Assembly: GCF_003171515.1 (NCBI RefSeq)
Contig: NC_089390.1
Location: 8,436,274-8,500,273 of the forward strand
Source: Pyrenophora tritici-repentis
Lineage: Eukaryota; Ascomycota; Dothideomycetes; Pleosporales; Pleosporaceae
DNA length: 64,000 bases
Reading direction: 5' to 3'
Under the pieces are notes generated by a model, which saw only the letters and a program-made list of their open reading frames with translations, did no database searches and had not been told where the DNA came from. The first letter of the stretch is position 1. Each line of letters opens with the position of its first letter. Positions 1 through 11,032 of this stretch are shown piece by piece. The translations under genes and the position numbers were made by a program.

Positions 1-1
1 G

Positions 2-28
2 AGCGACGAGGACTCGGACGAGGACTAA
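2..28 (+). CDS. C-terminal end of an acidic protein (partial)
   Basis: The window opens inside a reading frame that encodes eight residues, Ser-Asp-Glu-Asp-Ser-Asp-Glu-Asp, followed by TAA at 26-28. Acidic Ser/Asp/Glu tails are common in nuclear and nucleolar proteins and chaperones, but nothing more can be said because the rest of the gene lies to the left. The call rests only on the acidic composition and the stop, so it could be chance. Confidence 0.4.
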   Translation, partial: SDEDSDED

Positions 29-349
29 GCTTCGAAGATGGCGTATGCCAGGAAATGATACCCACGAGCAACGAACCAGACCCACCGGGCACCTCGAGAA
101 GCCTTATTTGCCATGTCATCGATTGCCGAGTACGAGGCTGCATCAGAGTCACTGCATGTCTGTGCTAACATGGTGCAGACCTGTTAGATATCTGACGAGA
201 TAAACACTCGTTTGTGCAAAAGCTTGTGCACGGACAAGACGACTCTGAACACTGGAACACGGACGACTCATCAGCACATCCGCTAGCTCTAGCCGAACAT
301 GCATCTTGTTGATTGCATGTAATGCGCCTTTCCAAATTCATAGGTTTGA
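29..349. other. intergenic, 321 bp, no gene seen
   Basis: This lies between the partial acidic reading frame and the 3' end of the adenine deaminase gene, so it should hold two converging 3' ends. I see no convincing gene or RNA. Confidence 0.5.
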
Positions 350-1447
350 CTACATAGACAGAGTCGAATTGCCAGCATACTTGCTCATGCAAGCGTCAAG
401 AGTAGCAAGCAATTCAGTCTTCCTCCCCTCTCCAAGCCAGCTACTGTGAATCGAATTCTTAGCCACTGTCTTCCACTCGTCCATGCTTAGGTCAAAAGCT
501 TCCTGTACAGCGCAATAGTTGCTCAATATGTAGCCGCCAAAGTACGCAGGATCGTCGCTGTTGATGCTGAACATGACACCAGCGTCCAGAAACGTCTTTA
601 TGGGTACCTCGCTGACATGCTTCACAGCTTGTAGGCAAACATTACTCAACGGACAGACGGTCAAGAGCACCTTATTCTGCACTACTCGGCCAAGGAGCTC
701 TGAATCTTCAATGAGCCGGATTCCATGGTCGATGCGCTCAGTGTGCAATGTGTCGAGTGCGCCACTAATGTACGACGGGTCGCCCTCTTCTCCCGCATGC
801 GCTGTCCTGTGCAAACCCCGTTCCTTGCCCTCACGGAACTGATCAACAAACAATTCTGGACGGAACCCGACCTCTGAAGAATCCAGGCCGAGTCCAGCAA
901 TAGCCCTCTCTTTGTTGCCTTCCTTGACATCAAAGTGGCCACCTGCAACAGCTGCAACCATGGTTTCCGCCGCAGACTGAACAGGCATATGCCGGAGGAA
1001 ACACATGATCAACCGACTCGTAATCCCCAGCTCTTTCTTTGCACGCGCTCTCGCAGCATTGAATCCCTCAACCACCAGGTCAAATGAAACTCCCCTCTCC
1101 GTATGGCTTTGTGGATCAAAGAAGACTTCTGCATGGTGGACTCCGTCTCTTTTCGCCGTCGTGAAGTACTCCCACGCTAGCATCTCAAAGTCCTCTTGGT
1201 GGACAAGGACCTGTATGCCGCGGTAGTAATACTGAAGGAAGTCGTCCAAGTTGGTGAAATGCGAGTAGCGCTCGTTCAGAGTTTCTGGAGACGCGTACGT
1301 TGCATCTTCGTCTGCTGTTGGCAAAGAGATGTTGTTCTTTGCAGCCAGTGTGAACAAGAGGCTTGGACTGAGACAACCTTCCAGGTGAAGATGATGTTCG
1401 CATTTTGGGAGATCCGCAAGGAAGTCATGTAGAGGTGTTTTGCACAT
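350..1447 (-). CDS. aah1: adenine deaminase (AAH1-type, adenosine/AMP deaminase superfamily)
   Basis: This is a single-exon gene of 365 aa. In the family the enzyme hydrolyses adenine to hypoxanthine and ammonia, with zinc, in purine salvage. The metal site is visible: EHHLHLEG gives the HxH pair at His19/His21, HAGEEGD is at about 217-223, and SINSDDPA, with the paired aspartates, is at about 297-299. The overall order matches the superfamily barrel. The reading frame runs a few codons further upstream, but the first ATG is at 1447 and gives a natural N-terminus (MCKTPLHDFL). Length and the CEHHLHLEG start fit fungal adenine deaminase better than the longer extracellular ADGF/CECR1 adenosine deaminases. 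True adenosine deaminase cannot be excluded by eye. Confidence 0.88.
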   Translation of the reverse strand: MCKTPLHDFLADLPKCEHHLHLEGCLSPSLLFTLAAKNNISLPTADEDATYASPETLNERYSHFTNLDDFLQYYYRGIQVLVHQEDFEMLAWEYFTTAKRDGVHHAEVFFDPQSHTERGVSFDLVVEGFNAARARAKKELGITSRLIMCFLRHMPVQSAAETMVAAVAGGHFDVKEGNKERAIAGLGLDSSEVGFRPELFVDQFREGKERGLHRTAHAGEEGDPSYISGALDTLHTERIDHGIRLIEDSELLGRVVQNKVLLTVCPLSNVCLQAVKHVSEVPIKTFLDAGVMFSINSDDPAYFGGYILSNYCAVQEAFDLSMDEWKTVAKNSIHSSWLGEGRKTELLATLDACMSKYAGNSTLSM

Positions 1448-1764
1448 GTTGGAAAGCAATTAAGTACAGTAGGGCGGAATGAAGGTTGTAAAAGGAGACT
1501 TTTGCTGGGTATTGAGATATTGAGTAACTATGGGGCTTTCTTTGGGGGCTAGTTTTCTTTCAGTGGTTTCGGAGGCTGACGGCGAACGTCGGTGTTCGCC
1601 GCTGTTGCTGGGATAATCCGCATGCTCCTGCCCTAGAGGGTGGATCCTAAAAACTCTTAACAAATCGACTATGGTGGAGATGGGAAAATAAGACTAGAAC
1701 ATGTCATGCATAGACTGTCAGAGTCTGCAATTAGTACAATTTCAACAAGTGAATATTTCCGGTT
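1448..1764. other. intergenic, upstream of adenine deaminase, downstream of GGCT-like gene
   Basis: These 317 bp lie between two minus-strand genes. They should contain the adenine deaminase promoter and the 3' UTR of the GGCT-like gene. No motif stands out. Confidence 0.5.
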
Positions 1765-2781
1765 TTATATTGTCTCTGCGTACTCTTCCAGCAAGGCTTC
1801 TTTTTCAGCATCGTACCGACTTGATGATTCCCTCCTCACTATTACATCGTCCATGGCTGACATTGCTTCGTCGCCAATTGTTCTCTCTCCATCGCCAAAT
1901 GTACCCTTGAACACGCTGTCGTAACTCATCCACATGCCGGCAAACAACAGAGCGCTAAGTTTTGCAAGCCATGATGGGGCCCGCCCATGTTTATCCTGCA
2001 TCTTCCTCGCTAGTGTAAATACAAACATGACGAATGGCATCCAAATGCCCAGGAATATCATTTTGCCAATTTTCTGCTTCTTAGTTGTAATGGTATATGT
2101 ACGAATCTCGTGCAGGTAGTCCTGGTATTCGGCAGGCAGATTCCGTTGAGCAGCGCCATCGGTTATGAGCTTGAGGTAGCGCGCCGAAGGTTGCGCATAG
2201 CTAGGGTCGGGTCGCGTCACACGGTCGCTTGTTTGCGGCTGGTGGTGGTGGTTGTCTACAATGGGCGCAAAGAGGGTATGCGCCTTGAAGGGCTTTGAAT
2301 CGGGCGAGGCAGGGACTGTGGCCGCGGGTGGCAACACATGGCAGTCGACGAGGATATCGTTGTAGGCGCTTCCTCCTCCTTCTGTGGCTATGATGTGCGC
2401 ATAGTCGGCAAGCGTGACTTCGTACACGACGCCTACCAGGCCCTTGTGCCAGCGGTCCTTGTGGTAGTCCTGCGCGTCCGGCACCCGCAGCGCTGTATTG
2501 GCGAAACAAGGCTCTTGGTAAGGAATGCCGGGGAGGTCAAACGTCAACTTCAGCGAAGGGACCAAGACGTTGACCTGTGATAGTGGATGTATCCCACGCA
2601 CGCCCCGAAACGTCTCGTCACACAAGTTGGAGCCATAGGCCAGGTACAGTACTGTCTTGGCCTTGTCGTCTGTAGGAAGCAGTGGCTGCGATGCGAGCGT
2701 CTTCGCATCCAACGGCGCGTCCGTCAGCGAGGCATCCAGACGTGCCTGCGATAGTCGGGGTACATGATCAAAGACGACCAT
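1765..2781 (-). CDS. gamma-glutamylcyclotransferase-like protein with C-terminal membrane hairpin
   Basis: This is a single-exon gene of 338 aa starting at a true ATG (2781). Residues 45-53 read YLAYGSNLC, the YGSN loop that binds the gamma-glutamyl group in the GGCT/AIG2 fold, and a candidate catalytic glutamate sits in ATEGGGSAY (Glu134). Family members release 5-oxoproline from gamma-glutamyl compounds such as glutathione derivatives; GliK of gliotoxin biosynthesis is a fungal relative. After the enzyme domain come two hydrophobic stretches (about 241-258 and 271-286) and an acidic tail, so it is probably anchored in an internal membrane. The P450 gene starts 285 bp away on the other strand. 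A shared promoter is possible, but I see no other cluster genes, so a joint pathway is speculation. Confidence 0.75.
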   Translation of the reverse strand: MVVFDHVPRLSQARLDASLTDAPLDAKTLASQPLLPTDDKAKTVLYLAYGSNLCDETFRGVRGIHPLSQVNVLVPSLKLTFDLPGIPYQEPCFANTALRVPDAQDYHKDRWHKGLVGVVYEVTLADYAHIIATEGGGSAYNDILVDCHVLPPAATVPASPDSKPFKAHTLFAPIVDNHHHQPQTSDRVTRPDPSYAQPSARYLKLITDGAAQRNLPAEYQDYLHEIRTYTITTKKQKIGKMIFLGIWMPFVMFVFTLARKMQDKHGRAPSWLAKLSALLFAGMWMSYDSVFKGTFGDGERTIGDEAMSAMDDVIVRRESSSRYDAEKEALLEEYAETI

Positions 2782-3066
2782 GGTGAGACTGCACTGTGCA
2801 AATGTTGTACATGTAGATCTTCACACCTTCATCAAGCGCGTATCCTTCGGCGTTATAGGCAGCAGAGTTCGTCCGTAACCCGGCCGGTTTGACAAATCCG
2901 CCTTCTCATCGTCATCCGGATGTGGCCCGAGCCTAGGCTACTGCTTACGGTAAGCCACTCCAACGTGGAGCCATGCACGCCACGCACTTCTCCTATGTAC
3001 ACTACGTATCTTATCTATAGGCAGATACTGCAGGACAGACGAGTATCCTTTGCGCTTGCAGTAACC

Positions 3067-4828
3067 ATGTCAGCTCCTATATATGTTGTACTCGCGCTCC
3101 TACTGCCTGTCGTCTGGCTTCTGCATCAGCAACTGAGCCATTGGCGGTTCAAGCGATTCGCGCATATACCCACCATATTAAAGCCCAATTTCCTTTTTGG
3201 GCATCTTGGGCACATCACGGCAGAGATTAGGAAGCTTGGAAGTACCGTGCACCCGGGTAGGATCGACATGCTGGCAACCGAACGCCACTGACAGTGACAC
3301 AGATTACGCGTTAGAGAACATATGGAAAGCCCATGGTCACCCCGAATTCATCTTCTTTGACACAAGGCCTCTCCAGTTTCCACTGCTGGTGGTCACCTCG
3401 CATGAAATTGCGGAGCAAGTCTCCCGAGCAAGTAAAACGCAGCCGTACAGCGTCGACAAATCTCCTACCGTCCAGGATGGGGTTGGCGGCTTGATCGGGA
3501 AATACTCTTTGCTCAGCGAAAACGGCGAGGTTTGGAGGGGGCTCCGCAAAACGTTCAACGCTGGATTTGCGCCCCAGCATTTGCACTCGCTACTTCCTGT
3601 CATCGTCGACAAGACGTGCAAATTCATGGACAAGCTTGACGACCTGGCCAAGTCTGGCCTTGCAATCGAGATGGAGCCTTGCTGCACCAACGTGACTTTC
3701 GATATAATGAGCCAAGTAATTACCAACATCGACTGCAAAGCACAAGCGGCAAATGACGAAGCCCATGCCATCGTCCGCCATTTCCGCACGCTCAAGGCTC
3801 TATACAATCAAGAGAGTGGTCTCACGGCCAAGTGGCTGAACCTGCCAAAGACCCTCGAGAAGTACATTTGTACTAAACGACTAGATGATGCCATCAAAAA
3901 GTGTGTTCTGGACAAGTATGCAGAGGTCAAAGCCAACGATAGCTTGGAACACAAGGCAACAAAGGATTTATCTGTTCTTGCGCTAGCACTTCGCGATGTT
4001 GAAGAAATGACGCCACACATTTTGCAGTCCACAGCAGACCAGGTCAAGACCTTCTTGTTTGCTGGACACGATACGACTTCCATTCTACTACAGAGGTTGT
4101 TCTATGCCCTCTCGATACATCCACATTGTCTTGCAAAGATACGTGCAGAGCATGACGCCATCTTCGGTGACGCCGATCCACGCCAAGTGTTCCTTGCTCA
4201 GGCTGATGAGACCATGCAAGCACTCAAGTACACGTCTGCATGTATCAAGGAGGGACTGCGCCTTTGGCCTCCAGCAGGATCAGCCCGTATGTCACATAAT
4301 GGCTTCAAGATTCGCACATCAGAAGGAGACGATGTGTGCGTAGATGGAACCATCATCTACAACTGCCATTGGGTTATTCATCGGGACCCAAACGTGTATG
4401 GGGAAACAGCAGAAGACTTTATTCCAGAGCGATGGTTTGGTAACGTCGATACAGGCAGCGCCATGGCAAACGATGACGGCGTGTCAGTTGGAGACAGCAA
4501 GTTACCAAGCGGCGCATGGAGACCATTTGAACGAGGCCCACGCAACTGCATCGGCCAGGAGCTTGCCAACATCGAAGCGAGGATAATTCTTGCATGCGTC
4601 ATACGACGTTATGACTTTATTAAAGTTCGGCTGGGCGAGGTTGAGACGGATAGTGAGGGGAAACCTATTGTAGATAAAAAGGGAAAGTACAAGACGAAAT
4701 CGGAGTTGCTCAACGTAAGTGAATTACCTGGACTTTAATGAACAACTAACTTAAATGACTTTGGATAGATAATATCTGTTACTGCTAAGCCCATGGACCA
4801 CACTGTAATGCGTGTCAAGATGCGTTGA
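3067..4828 (+). CDS. cytochrome P450 monooxygenase
   Basis: The model joins 3067-3256, 3303-4714 and 4769-4828 to give 553 aa. The N-terminus (MSAPIYVVLALLLPVVWLLH) is a typical membrane anchor for the endoplasmic reticulum. P450 landmarks are in order: I-helix AGHDTTS from residue 317, K-helix EGLR (Glu380/Arg383), and heme loop PFERGPRNCIG with Cys479 as heme ligand. The first intron (46 nt) joins the anchor exon to a DYALENIWKAHG segment. The last intron (54 nt) replaces an early stop with the short tail IISVTAKPMDHTVMRVKMR, which looks like a normal P450 C-terminus. The family resembles fungal P450s of secondary metabolism, but substrate cannot be told from sequence. Its electron donor would be the cell's P450 reductase. 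Confidence 0.92.
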
Positions 4829-5298
4829 CATGGTTTGATGGCTAATAGGGATCAACGAGCACATTATCAGGGGCACCAGCAGCGCAGGAATCGCCACATG
4901 CTCAGATCTGCGGGGCGGTTTGTGTGTCACGGTGTTCTCCGCGTTAGCATAAACGTGTTGGAGAAACAAAGACTACAAGTTGTCAGTACAATCCTTGTAA
5001 AACGTAGTTCGCACAGTCACGATTCCCCGGCCGTGAAATTTGCCAGTCAGCGTCTTGTGAATGATTTGGATGTGTGGGTTGCTCGAGTCAGTGGCAGGGT
5101 TGGGCCGACGAGGAGTATGTGGGCCAAAGATTCGCTTCTTCCAATCGCGCCTGAGAGCATGTTTGACAGCCGGCTTGAACATGAAGCAGCGTATCTTCAA
5201 GCCAGAGGGGATGGTATCTCGCAAGGCCTTGCCCGAGCTTTTCAGTTTCCGTAGTTGAGCTAGAATTTCTGCCCAAGGCTCTATATTCTACCTCGTCG
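4829..5298. other. intergenic, 470 bp between convergent genes
   Basis: This holds the 3' ends of the P450 gene and the EF-hand gene. The reading frames here are short, overlap on both strands and have no recognisable content. Confidence 0.5.
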
Positions 5299-5991
5299 TC
5301 AAGTCTTCCTATACTTGACTGGGATGTTCTTCTCCACCACCCCCCTAAGCTCCAACCTTTCCCACTCCTCCTGCCTGGCCTCCTTCTCTTCATGCATTTT
5401 GAAATGCGCGATATCCTCTGGGTGATTCAAATCCTCCTCCTTGACGTCGTCCCCGCTATGGTACTTCTCCCAATGATGAATTTCATACTCGTACTCATCG
5501 TCTCCGTGGTGTCCTGGGCCCAAGCCGAAGTCTGGTAACTTGACGCCCTCGGAATCTCTACGAAGAAACTCGGCGCGGGTGATGGCGCCGTCTTTGTCAA
5601 TATCGAACATGTCCAGAATGGTATGGACAACGGACTCTTTCCTAGACTCGGGAATAGAGGCACTAGAGACGTCTTCGAGACCGTATGTTCGGCGGATGTC
5701 TGCAGCTGTCCACAGCCCGGTACCCTCGTAGTCGTGGAGGTTGAAAAACGTGGTGGCGTCGAAGCCTGAGATGTGGTGTTCCTCTACCGGGCTGTTAGCG
5801 CGAATTTCAACCATCTACTTTATGGAATAGAAACGCGGGGGGAAGTTCATACCAGCCATGTGTCGCGTCGCCCAATCTGCATCGGGTGCGACTTCAACTT
5901 GCGCGTGCTCGTGACTACCGTGTGCAGCGGCATTGAGTGCGCATGATAATAGCAAGAGTGCGCTGAACGGCAACCGTAATATGGGAGACAT
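5299..5991 (-). CDS. secreted/Golgi EF-hand protein, SSP120/nucleobindin-like
   Basis: Exons 5853-5991 and 5299-5783 give 207 aa. The first exon encodes a clear signal peptide (MSPILRLPFSALLLLSCALNAAA) followed by a His-rich stretch; the 69-nt intron is spliced in phase 1 to give MAEEHHISGF. Residues 64-75 form a degenerate EF-hand loop and 107-118 a canonical one (Asp107, Asp109, Asp111, Glu118), so calcium binding is likely. The C-terminal half is rich in His, Glu and Lys with HFKMHEEKE-type helices. This layout fits yeast Ssp120 and animal nucleobindin, secretory-pathway proteins linked to cargo receptors. The gene is divergent from the small membrane protein, with 229 bp between the two starts. 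Confidence 0.8.
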
Positions 5992-6220
5992 GTCTGGCGA
6001 CTACAGTGGCTTTTTTACACTAGTATGTCCAGTATTTTATAACACCTGGGTGGTAAGGTATTGAGAGGAAAAGTGTAATGATTGCGCTGGATGGTGGTGT
6101 TGAGGGCCAGGGGATCGGACCAACAACTGTCTAGCCGCCGACACTATGTCATAACTCAGGGTCTGAAACACTTCGGCGCGCACTTTCAGCCTTGTGCATC
6201 ATCATCATCATCATCTCGCA

Positions 6221-6466
6221 ATGAATGTGTTTCTGCTTCTCAGCTTGCTGTTCTTCATCCCATTATTTTTCTTCTTCGCATTCCTCGCTGCATCGTCATG
6301 CATGGGCGATGGCTTTCGTGCCAGAGTGGCCGGTGTCACCTTCAATCCTCGAAACGCATCTTTCGGCCGCAACTACACACGAGGCTTTGGTTCGGGAGCT
6401 GGTAGCGCGGGGTGGGAGCAGATTGAGATGGAAGACATGCTAGGGGAAGATAGCGATTCGGATTGA
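6221..6466 (+). CDS. small single-pass membrane protein, conserved-looking
   Basis: This encodes 81 aa from the ATG at 6221. Residues 2-22 are almost entirely Leu/Phe/Ile/Ala, a strong membrane segment or signal anchor. The rest is a Gly/Arg-rich middle with two possible N-glycosylation sites (NAS, NYT) and an acidic tail GWEQIEMEDMLGEDSDSD. No family is recognised. The hydrophobic-then-acidic design and its own slot between two good genes suggest a real gene. The frame extends upstream through six histidine codons, but there is no ATG before 6221, so those are probably untranslated. Confidence 0.6.
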   Translation: MNVFLLLSLLFFIPLFFFFAFLAASSCMGDGFRARVAGVTFNPRNASFGRNYTRGFGSGAGSAGWEQIEMEDMLGEDSDSD

Positions 6467-6548
6467 AAAGTTTGGCTGGTGCAGAAAGAAGCATGGGCTG
6501 CGTTGGCCATGTTGTATCTTCCACACATCACAGCGCGACCCAAGTGTT

Positions 6549-7814
6549 CTAGAAATCTAGATCCTGCTTCTTTGGCATTGCACTAGCACCGGCTGCCTCT
6601 CTCACTGCCTCCTCCTGTGCCTCGGTATCGCCCTCCATTGGTGGTAAGCTGAACTTTGCAATGACGAATTTGCGCCGGCTCAGCGTAAATGCCATGTCCT
6701 CGCCTAGATCCTCCGCACCGCCACCGCCACCCTTCTCGTTGAATACCGGTAGCTTGTGCACTGCAAGCATACCCTGTGGTCTTTCCTCGTCCTTCGTCGT
6801 ACCTGCCGATTGGGCGAGCGCCTGTATACGCGAATATGGGAACGGAGACAGCTCGAATACACCATCAGACAGAATCTCCATCCATCGCACAAGACCGGTG
6901 GAGCGTGGATATAGTGTCAGAGGGAGCGTCATCATCGCAGTCAATCTCGTCGAATACTGTCGGAGTAGCGCGCGCAGAGCGTGAAGGAATTGGAGCACAG
7001 CTGTTGGATGCGTCGATCGAGGAGGATACAGCGCTGGCGAGAGGAGAGACGGTATCACGACGCGGTGAATGATATGTGATGGTGTCGACTCTAGTTGCTG
7101 TCGGACGCTCTGCAATATCGGGGGAAAGGGTGACATGGAGGCTCCTGTGGGTATAGCGATATAGTTGATCGCGGTTCCTACCGGGAGCGTAAGGCGCTTT
7201 GCAAGATCGAATTTGTGGCAAAACACCGTCTTTTCTTCTTTCGTTCCATCCCCCTGGCTTGCTGTTCTTTGCACGTTTGGAGAGCCTATCCCATGCACTG
7301 TCAGAGTCGCCCAAGATGGTATTTTGCATTGCCAGACTAAGTGTACAAGTCAAGACGCACCTCTAGCACTCTCGAACTGCCCCAACCCTTCATATCTCCA
7401 GGCAATCTTCATCTTCTCCGCCCTCTCCTTCCCTTCTTTCCTCTTATCGTACTTTTCCTCTGATATGCCTGGCAATTCTCTTCCCCAAACCTCGCCCATG
7501 CCTACTACATGCACTCTGTGGCCCTGAACTACTCCTTCCGCGGCATAGAACCGCAGTAATGCGCCTGCATAGTCGGTCGTACCGCTCTCAGCTATCAATA
7601 TCGAATGTCCGAGAGCCAAGCCAGCGTGTCCAGCTAGCACACCGTCTAGCGAGGGTGTGCCAGTTGAGGTAGTAGGTCGGCCATCAATGGGTGAAGGGCG
7701 GATGCCTGTGGGTGTCAGCGCTGGAGGCGCCATTGAAGGAGATGACGGTTCATTAGACACGTCATCTACTGCCGAGGCGCGTGACAAGGCTACGTTGCGC
7801 TTGCGAAATGCCAT
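6549..7814 (-). CDS. elp4: Elongator complex subunit 4 (Elp4/PAXNEB family)
   Basis: Exons 7361-7814 and 6549-7285 give 396 aa. Elp4 forms the Elp4-5-6 ring of Elongator, which helps modify the wobble uridine of tRNAs (mcm5/ncm5 side chains). The chosen start gives MAFRKRNVALSRA, the usual opening of fungal Elp4. Later landmarks are GTPSLDGVLAGHAGLALGHSILIAESGTTDYAGALLRFY (read in pieces, a RecA-like fold), CHKFDLAKRL after the intron, and a LxxLR-rich helical C-terminal half. The intron is 75 nt and joins ESAR to GSPNVQR in phase 1. The gene is head-to-head with the DHX35-type helicase, 227 bp apart, so the promoter is probably shared. Confidence 0.87.
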
Positions 7815-8041
7815 TTTGGGCTTTGGAGGGGCGTGAGTCGTGACTTTTGGGAAAATGCTGGAGGGACTATCGATAAGACTAGCGTTAGACGTCATCCCTG
7901 TCCGAAGCATTACCAGAGGAGGATAGGACCGGGACGGGACGCACTAGCGTTCAAAGGACCTAGCTCATCCATACCAGCCATGTTTTCAATCTCCTCCACA
8001 TCAACCTTATTTTTTGTGAAACTTCACGACCAAGACTTCAC

Positions 8042-10117
8042 ATGGCGGGAGAGGAGGATGCAGATTCAGCGCTGATACCAAGCCTCTATAAACCCCCTGC
8101 CTTGTTACCTATAGCACAACTCAAGGATCAACTGCTCTACACCATCGAAACCTACCCGGTGACAGTCGTCGTAGGCGAAACGGGAAGCGGTAAAATCCCT
8201 ACTTGGATGTGATCGGGCTCTACTAATCATGGATTATCAGGTAAAACAACCCAGATACCAAAATTTCTGCTCGAAGCCGGCTGGTGCAACACAGGCCAGC
8301 AAATAGCAATTACCCAACCGCGGCGCATAGCATGTACCAGCGTAGCAGCAAGAGTAGCAGAAGAGCTAGATACTCCGCTAGGTCAAAATGTGGGCTATAG
8401 TATTAGATTCGAGGACGTTACATCTGCAGCAACGCAGGTCAAGTTTGTGACTGATGGCCTACTACTACGCGAAATGCTCGTTGATCCCCTGCTATCTCGG
8501 TACTCTGTCATCATGATCGACGAAGCACATGAGCGAAGTCTATCATCCGACATTCTGCTTAGCTTATTGAAGAAGGTGTTGCGGAGGAGAGAGCATCTAC
8601 GGGTCGTCGTAAGCAGCGCTACCTTGGAAGCAGAGCGCTTTCTCGACTTCTTCAATCCCGACGAAGGCGAAAAGATTCACGGCAAGAGCAAGGAGGAATT
8701 TGGCTACATCTTCGGTATTGAAGGTCGCACATACCCCGTTGATATCCAATATCTCGAGAAACCCACGAGCAATTATGTTGAAGCAGCCATCGACTCAGTC
8801 CTTAAGATACATGAGCACGAAGCCGCAGGCGACATACTCGTCTTCTTAACTGGCCGCGAGGAAATTGACGACGCCATCGATCAACTCAGCGAACACATCG
8901 CCGACATGACACCCTCCCAACAACGCCTCATGCCCCTTCCCCTCTACGCCGGCCTCCCAACCGAAGACCAAAATCTCATCTTTGCAAAACCACCTCCCAA
9001 CACTCGTCGCGTGATTCTCAGCACCAACATAGCCGAAGCATCTTTAACCATCGATGGGATAGTCTACGTCATCGATACCGGCTATGTCAAACTGCGCGCC
9101 TACAACGCCGCCCTTGGTATTGAGAATCTTGCTGTAGTCCCCATCTCCAAAGCGAGCGCCATCCAACGCGCCGGTCGTGCAGGACGAACACGCCCAGGAA
9201 AGTGCTTCCGGTTGTACACCGAGGCCGTGTTCAATAGCTTAGAGGAATCTACGTTCCCTGAACTCGCACGCTCAAACCTTGCACCTGTTATCCTACAGCT
9301 TCTGAACTTGGGCATCACAAATGTAATCCGTTTCGATTACCTTTCTGCTCCTCCCTCGGCCCTCGTAACCAGAGCACTAGATACCTTGTATTCACTCGGT
9401 GCACTAGATGAACATGCTCGTCTCACAAAGCCCCTCGGTACACGCATGGCTTCACTCCCGCTCGACCCCATGCTCGCACGCTGCCTGCTCAAATCGGCTG
9501 AAACAGAGTTCTCTTGCCTCTCCGAAATGCTCACTATAGCTGCCATGATGACTCTGCAAGGCAATGCCTTCGTGTCACACGACGGTGGCAAGAAAGCTCT
9601 AGACGCTGCACGCCGCAAATTCGCAGTCGCGGAAGGGGACCACCTGACGCTGTATAACGTATATGAATCGTTTGTGAAGGCAGGGATTGGGAATACAAAT
9701 TGGTGCCATACGCATAACCTCAACCACAAGAGTATGGTGAAAGCTGTGAGTGTGAGAAAGCAACTCGTCGCGCATATCAATCGCTTCGGGATCCAAGAGT
9801 CCTCCTTAGCCTCGTCGGATGTGCTTAGGGTGGGTGGTATGCCGCTTGCCGAGCGGGTCCAAAAGTGCCTGGCCAGCGGCTTCTTTGCACACGCAGCGCG
9901 AATGAAAGCAGACGGCAGTTTTAGTACCGTTGACGGAGAGACTACGTTGTGGGCACATCCCAGTAGTGTGTTCTTTGCCAGAAAGGTCGACTGGGTAATT
10001 TATACGGAGATTACGGAAACGAGGGATAAGATATATATTCGGGATCTGACCAAGGTAGAGATGGATTGGCTGATGGAATGTGCACCGGAATATTATGAGA
10101 TTCGGCAAGGGCGGTAA
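8042..10117 (+). CDS. dhx35: DEAH-box RNA helicase, DHX35 type
   Basis: Exons 8042-8189 and 8241-10117 give 674 aa. Motif I GETGSGKT (residues 45-52) is split by the 51-nt intron; motif II is DEAH (143-146); SSATLEAERF, LTGREE, STNIAEASLT and QRAGRAGRTRPGKCFRLY follow in normal order. The ratchet/winged-helix and OB-fold parts are present, ending near WLMECAPEYYE. The sequence matches DHX35 over its whole length, including a short N-terminus and EAGW after motif Ia. DHX35 is found with late (C complex) spliceosomes in intron-rich eukaryotes. It would use ATP to remodel RNA in the nucleus. PRP22, PRP43 and PRP16 are relatives but have longer N-termini or different tails. Confidence 0.9.
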
Positions 10118-10211
10118 CGACGTGGGAAGAAGAGCATAGTTTGCGGGTATCTAAGAAGAGTAAAGAGCAAGCAAAGTACGTGACATAAAGACATTACGAG
10201 GAAGCATTGGT

Positions 10212-11032
10212 TCATGACTTGCAAGCTTCCACGAATAGCTCGCGCATACCCTTTAGGAAGCCGGCCAGATCTCGTGTCTCGTTTAGCCTCTCAACGACGC
10301 TTTCTACTTCGTCACGCTCCACTTTGGGTCGCATCTCGAAGACTTTGTAGTCACGCTCACTCGTGTCCAACTCAAACCAGGCCTCGCGATCCCATTCGCG
10401 CTCATCGACGTTTGTGTAGACAAACTTGAGTCTATCGTCTTTTCCGAGCCCTTCAATCCTCAGCCCCAGGTAGCTCTCCCAAAAGTCGAGCTCGGGCTCG
10501 TTGTACCTGCTCTGGCCGTCGAGGTATCGGCGGTGCTTGAGCTGTGCCTCGCGGCGTGCTGAGATAGTCTTTTGCACTTCGGCAATCTGGGCGCGCAAGT
10601 TGTCGCGGTGCGCCAGGCGTTCGTCGCGCTGGAGGCTCAGGGCGGAGATGGCTTCCTGCATCTCCGACGTTTCTTGGGCTTCTTTGGAGAGAGTCTGGCT
10701 GTGTTGGGCGGTCTTGAGTTGGAGAATCTCAATGTCGCGCTTTTTCATGCGTTGGTCCTCTTACCTCTTGTTAGTTGTCCGATGTTTTCTTGTGGTGTGT
10801 AGGTGAACATACCGTGTAGCTCTGCGACGTTGATGCGGAACTGGTTTCGCTCTTCAAGTACCCGTCTGCGCCCATTTTCAATGAAGGCGTCGAAGCGGGT
10901 TGTGAACTGGTTCATACGACTGCGTAAGTCATCGAACCCGAAGTTGATGCTGGGGAGTTGGTCGGCCATTGATGGCGCATCGTGCGCAGACGCGCGCATC
11001 GTGGTGCTAAGGGAGGGTTCAAAAGTCGTCAT
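10212..11032 (-). CDS. spc25: kinetochore protein Spc25 (NDC80 complex)
   Basis: Exons 10813-11032 and 10212-10759 give 255 aa. Spc25 pairs with Spc24 and tethers the NDC80 complex to inner-kinetochore proteins. The first part (DLRSRMNQFTTRFDAFIENGRRRVLEERNQF) and the stretch to about residue 150 are charged heptad-rich coiled coil. The last ~90 residues contain FWESYLGLRIEGLGKDDRLKF and a run of beta-strand and helix typical of the Spc25 RWD domain. The 53-nt intron is spliced in phase 1 to give ELHEDQRMKKRDIEI. A later in-frame ATG (MADQLPSINF) could be used instead of 11032. It is divergent from the RRN6-like gene. Confidence 0.87.

Noticed and set aside
6194..6220. Six histidine codons just upstream of the small membrane protein, in the same frame
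   Set aside because: The frame has no ATG before 6221; the codon before the histidines is GTG. The CAT run is probably untranslated simple sequence.
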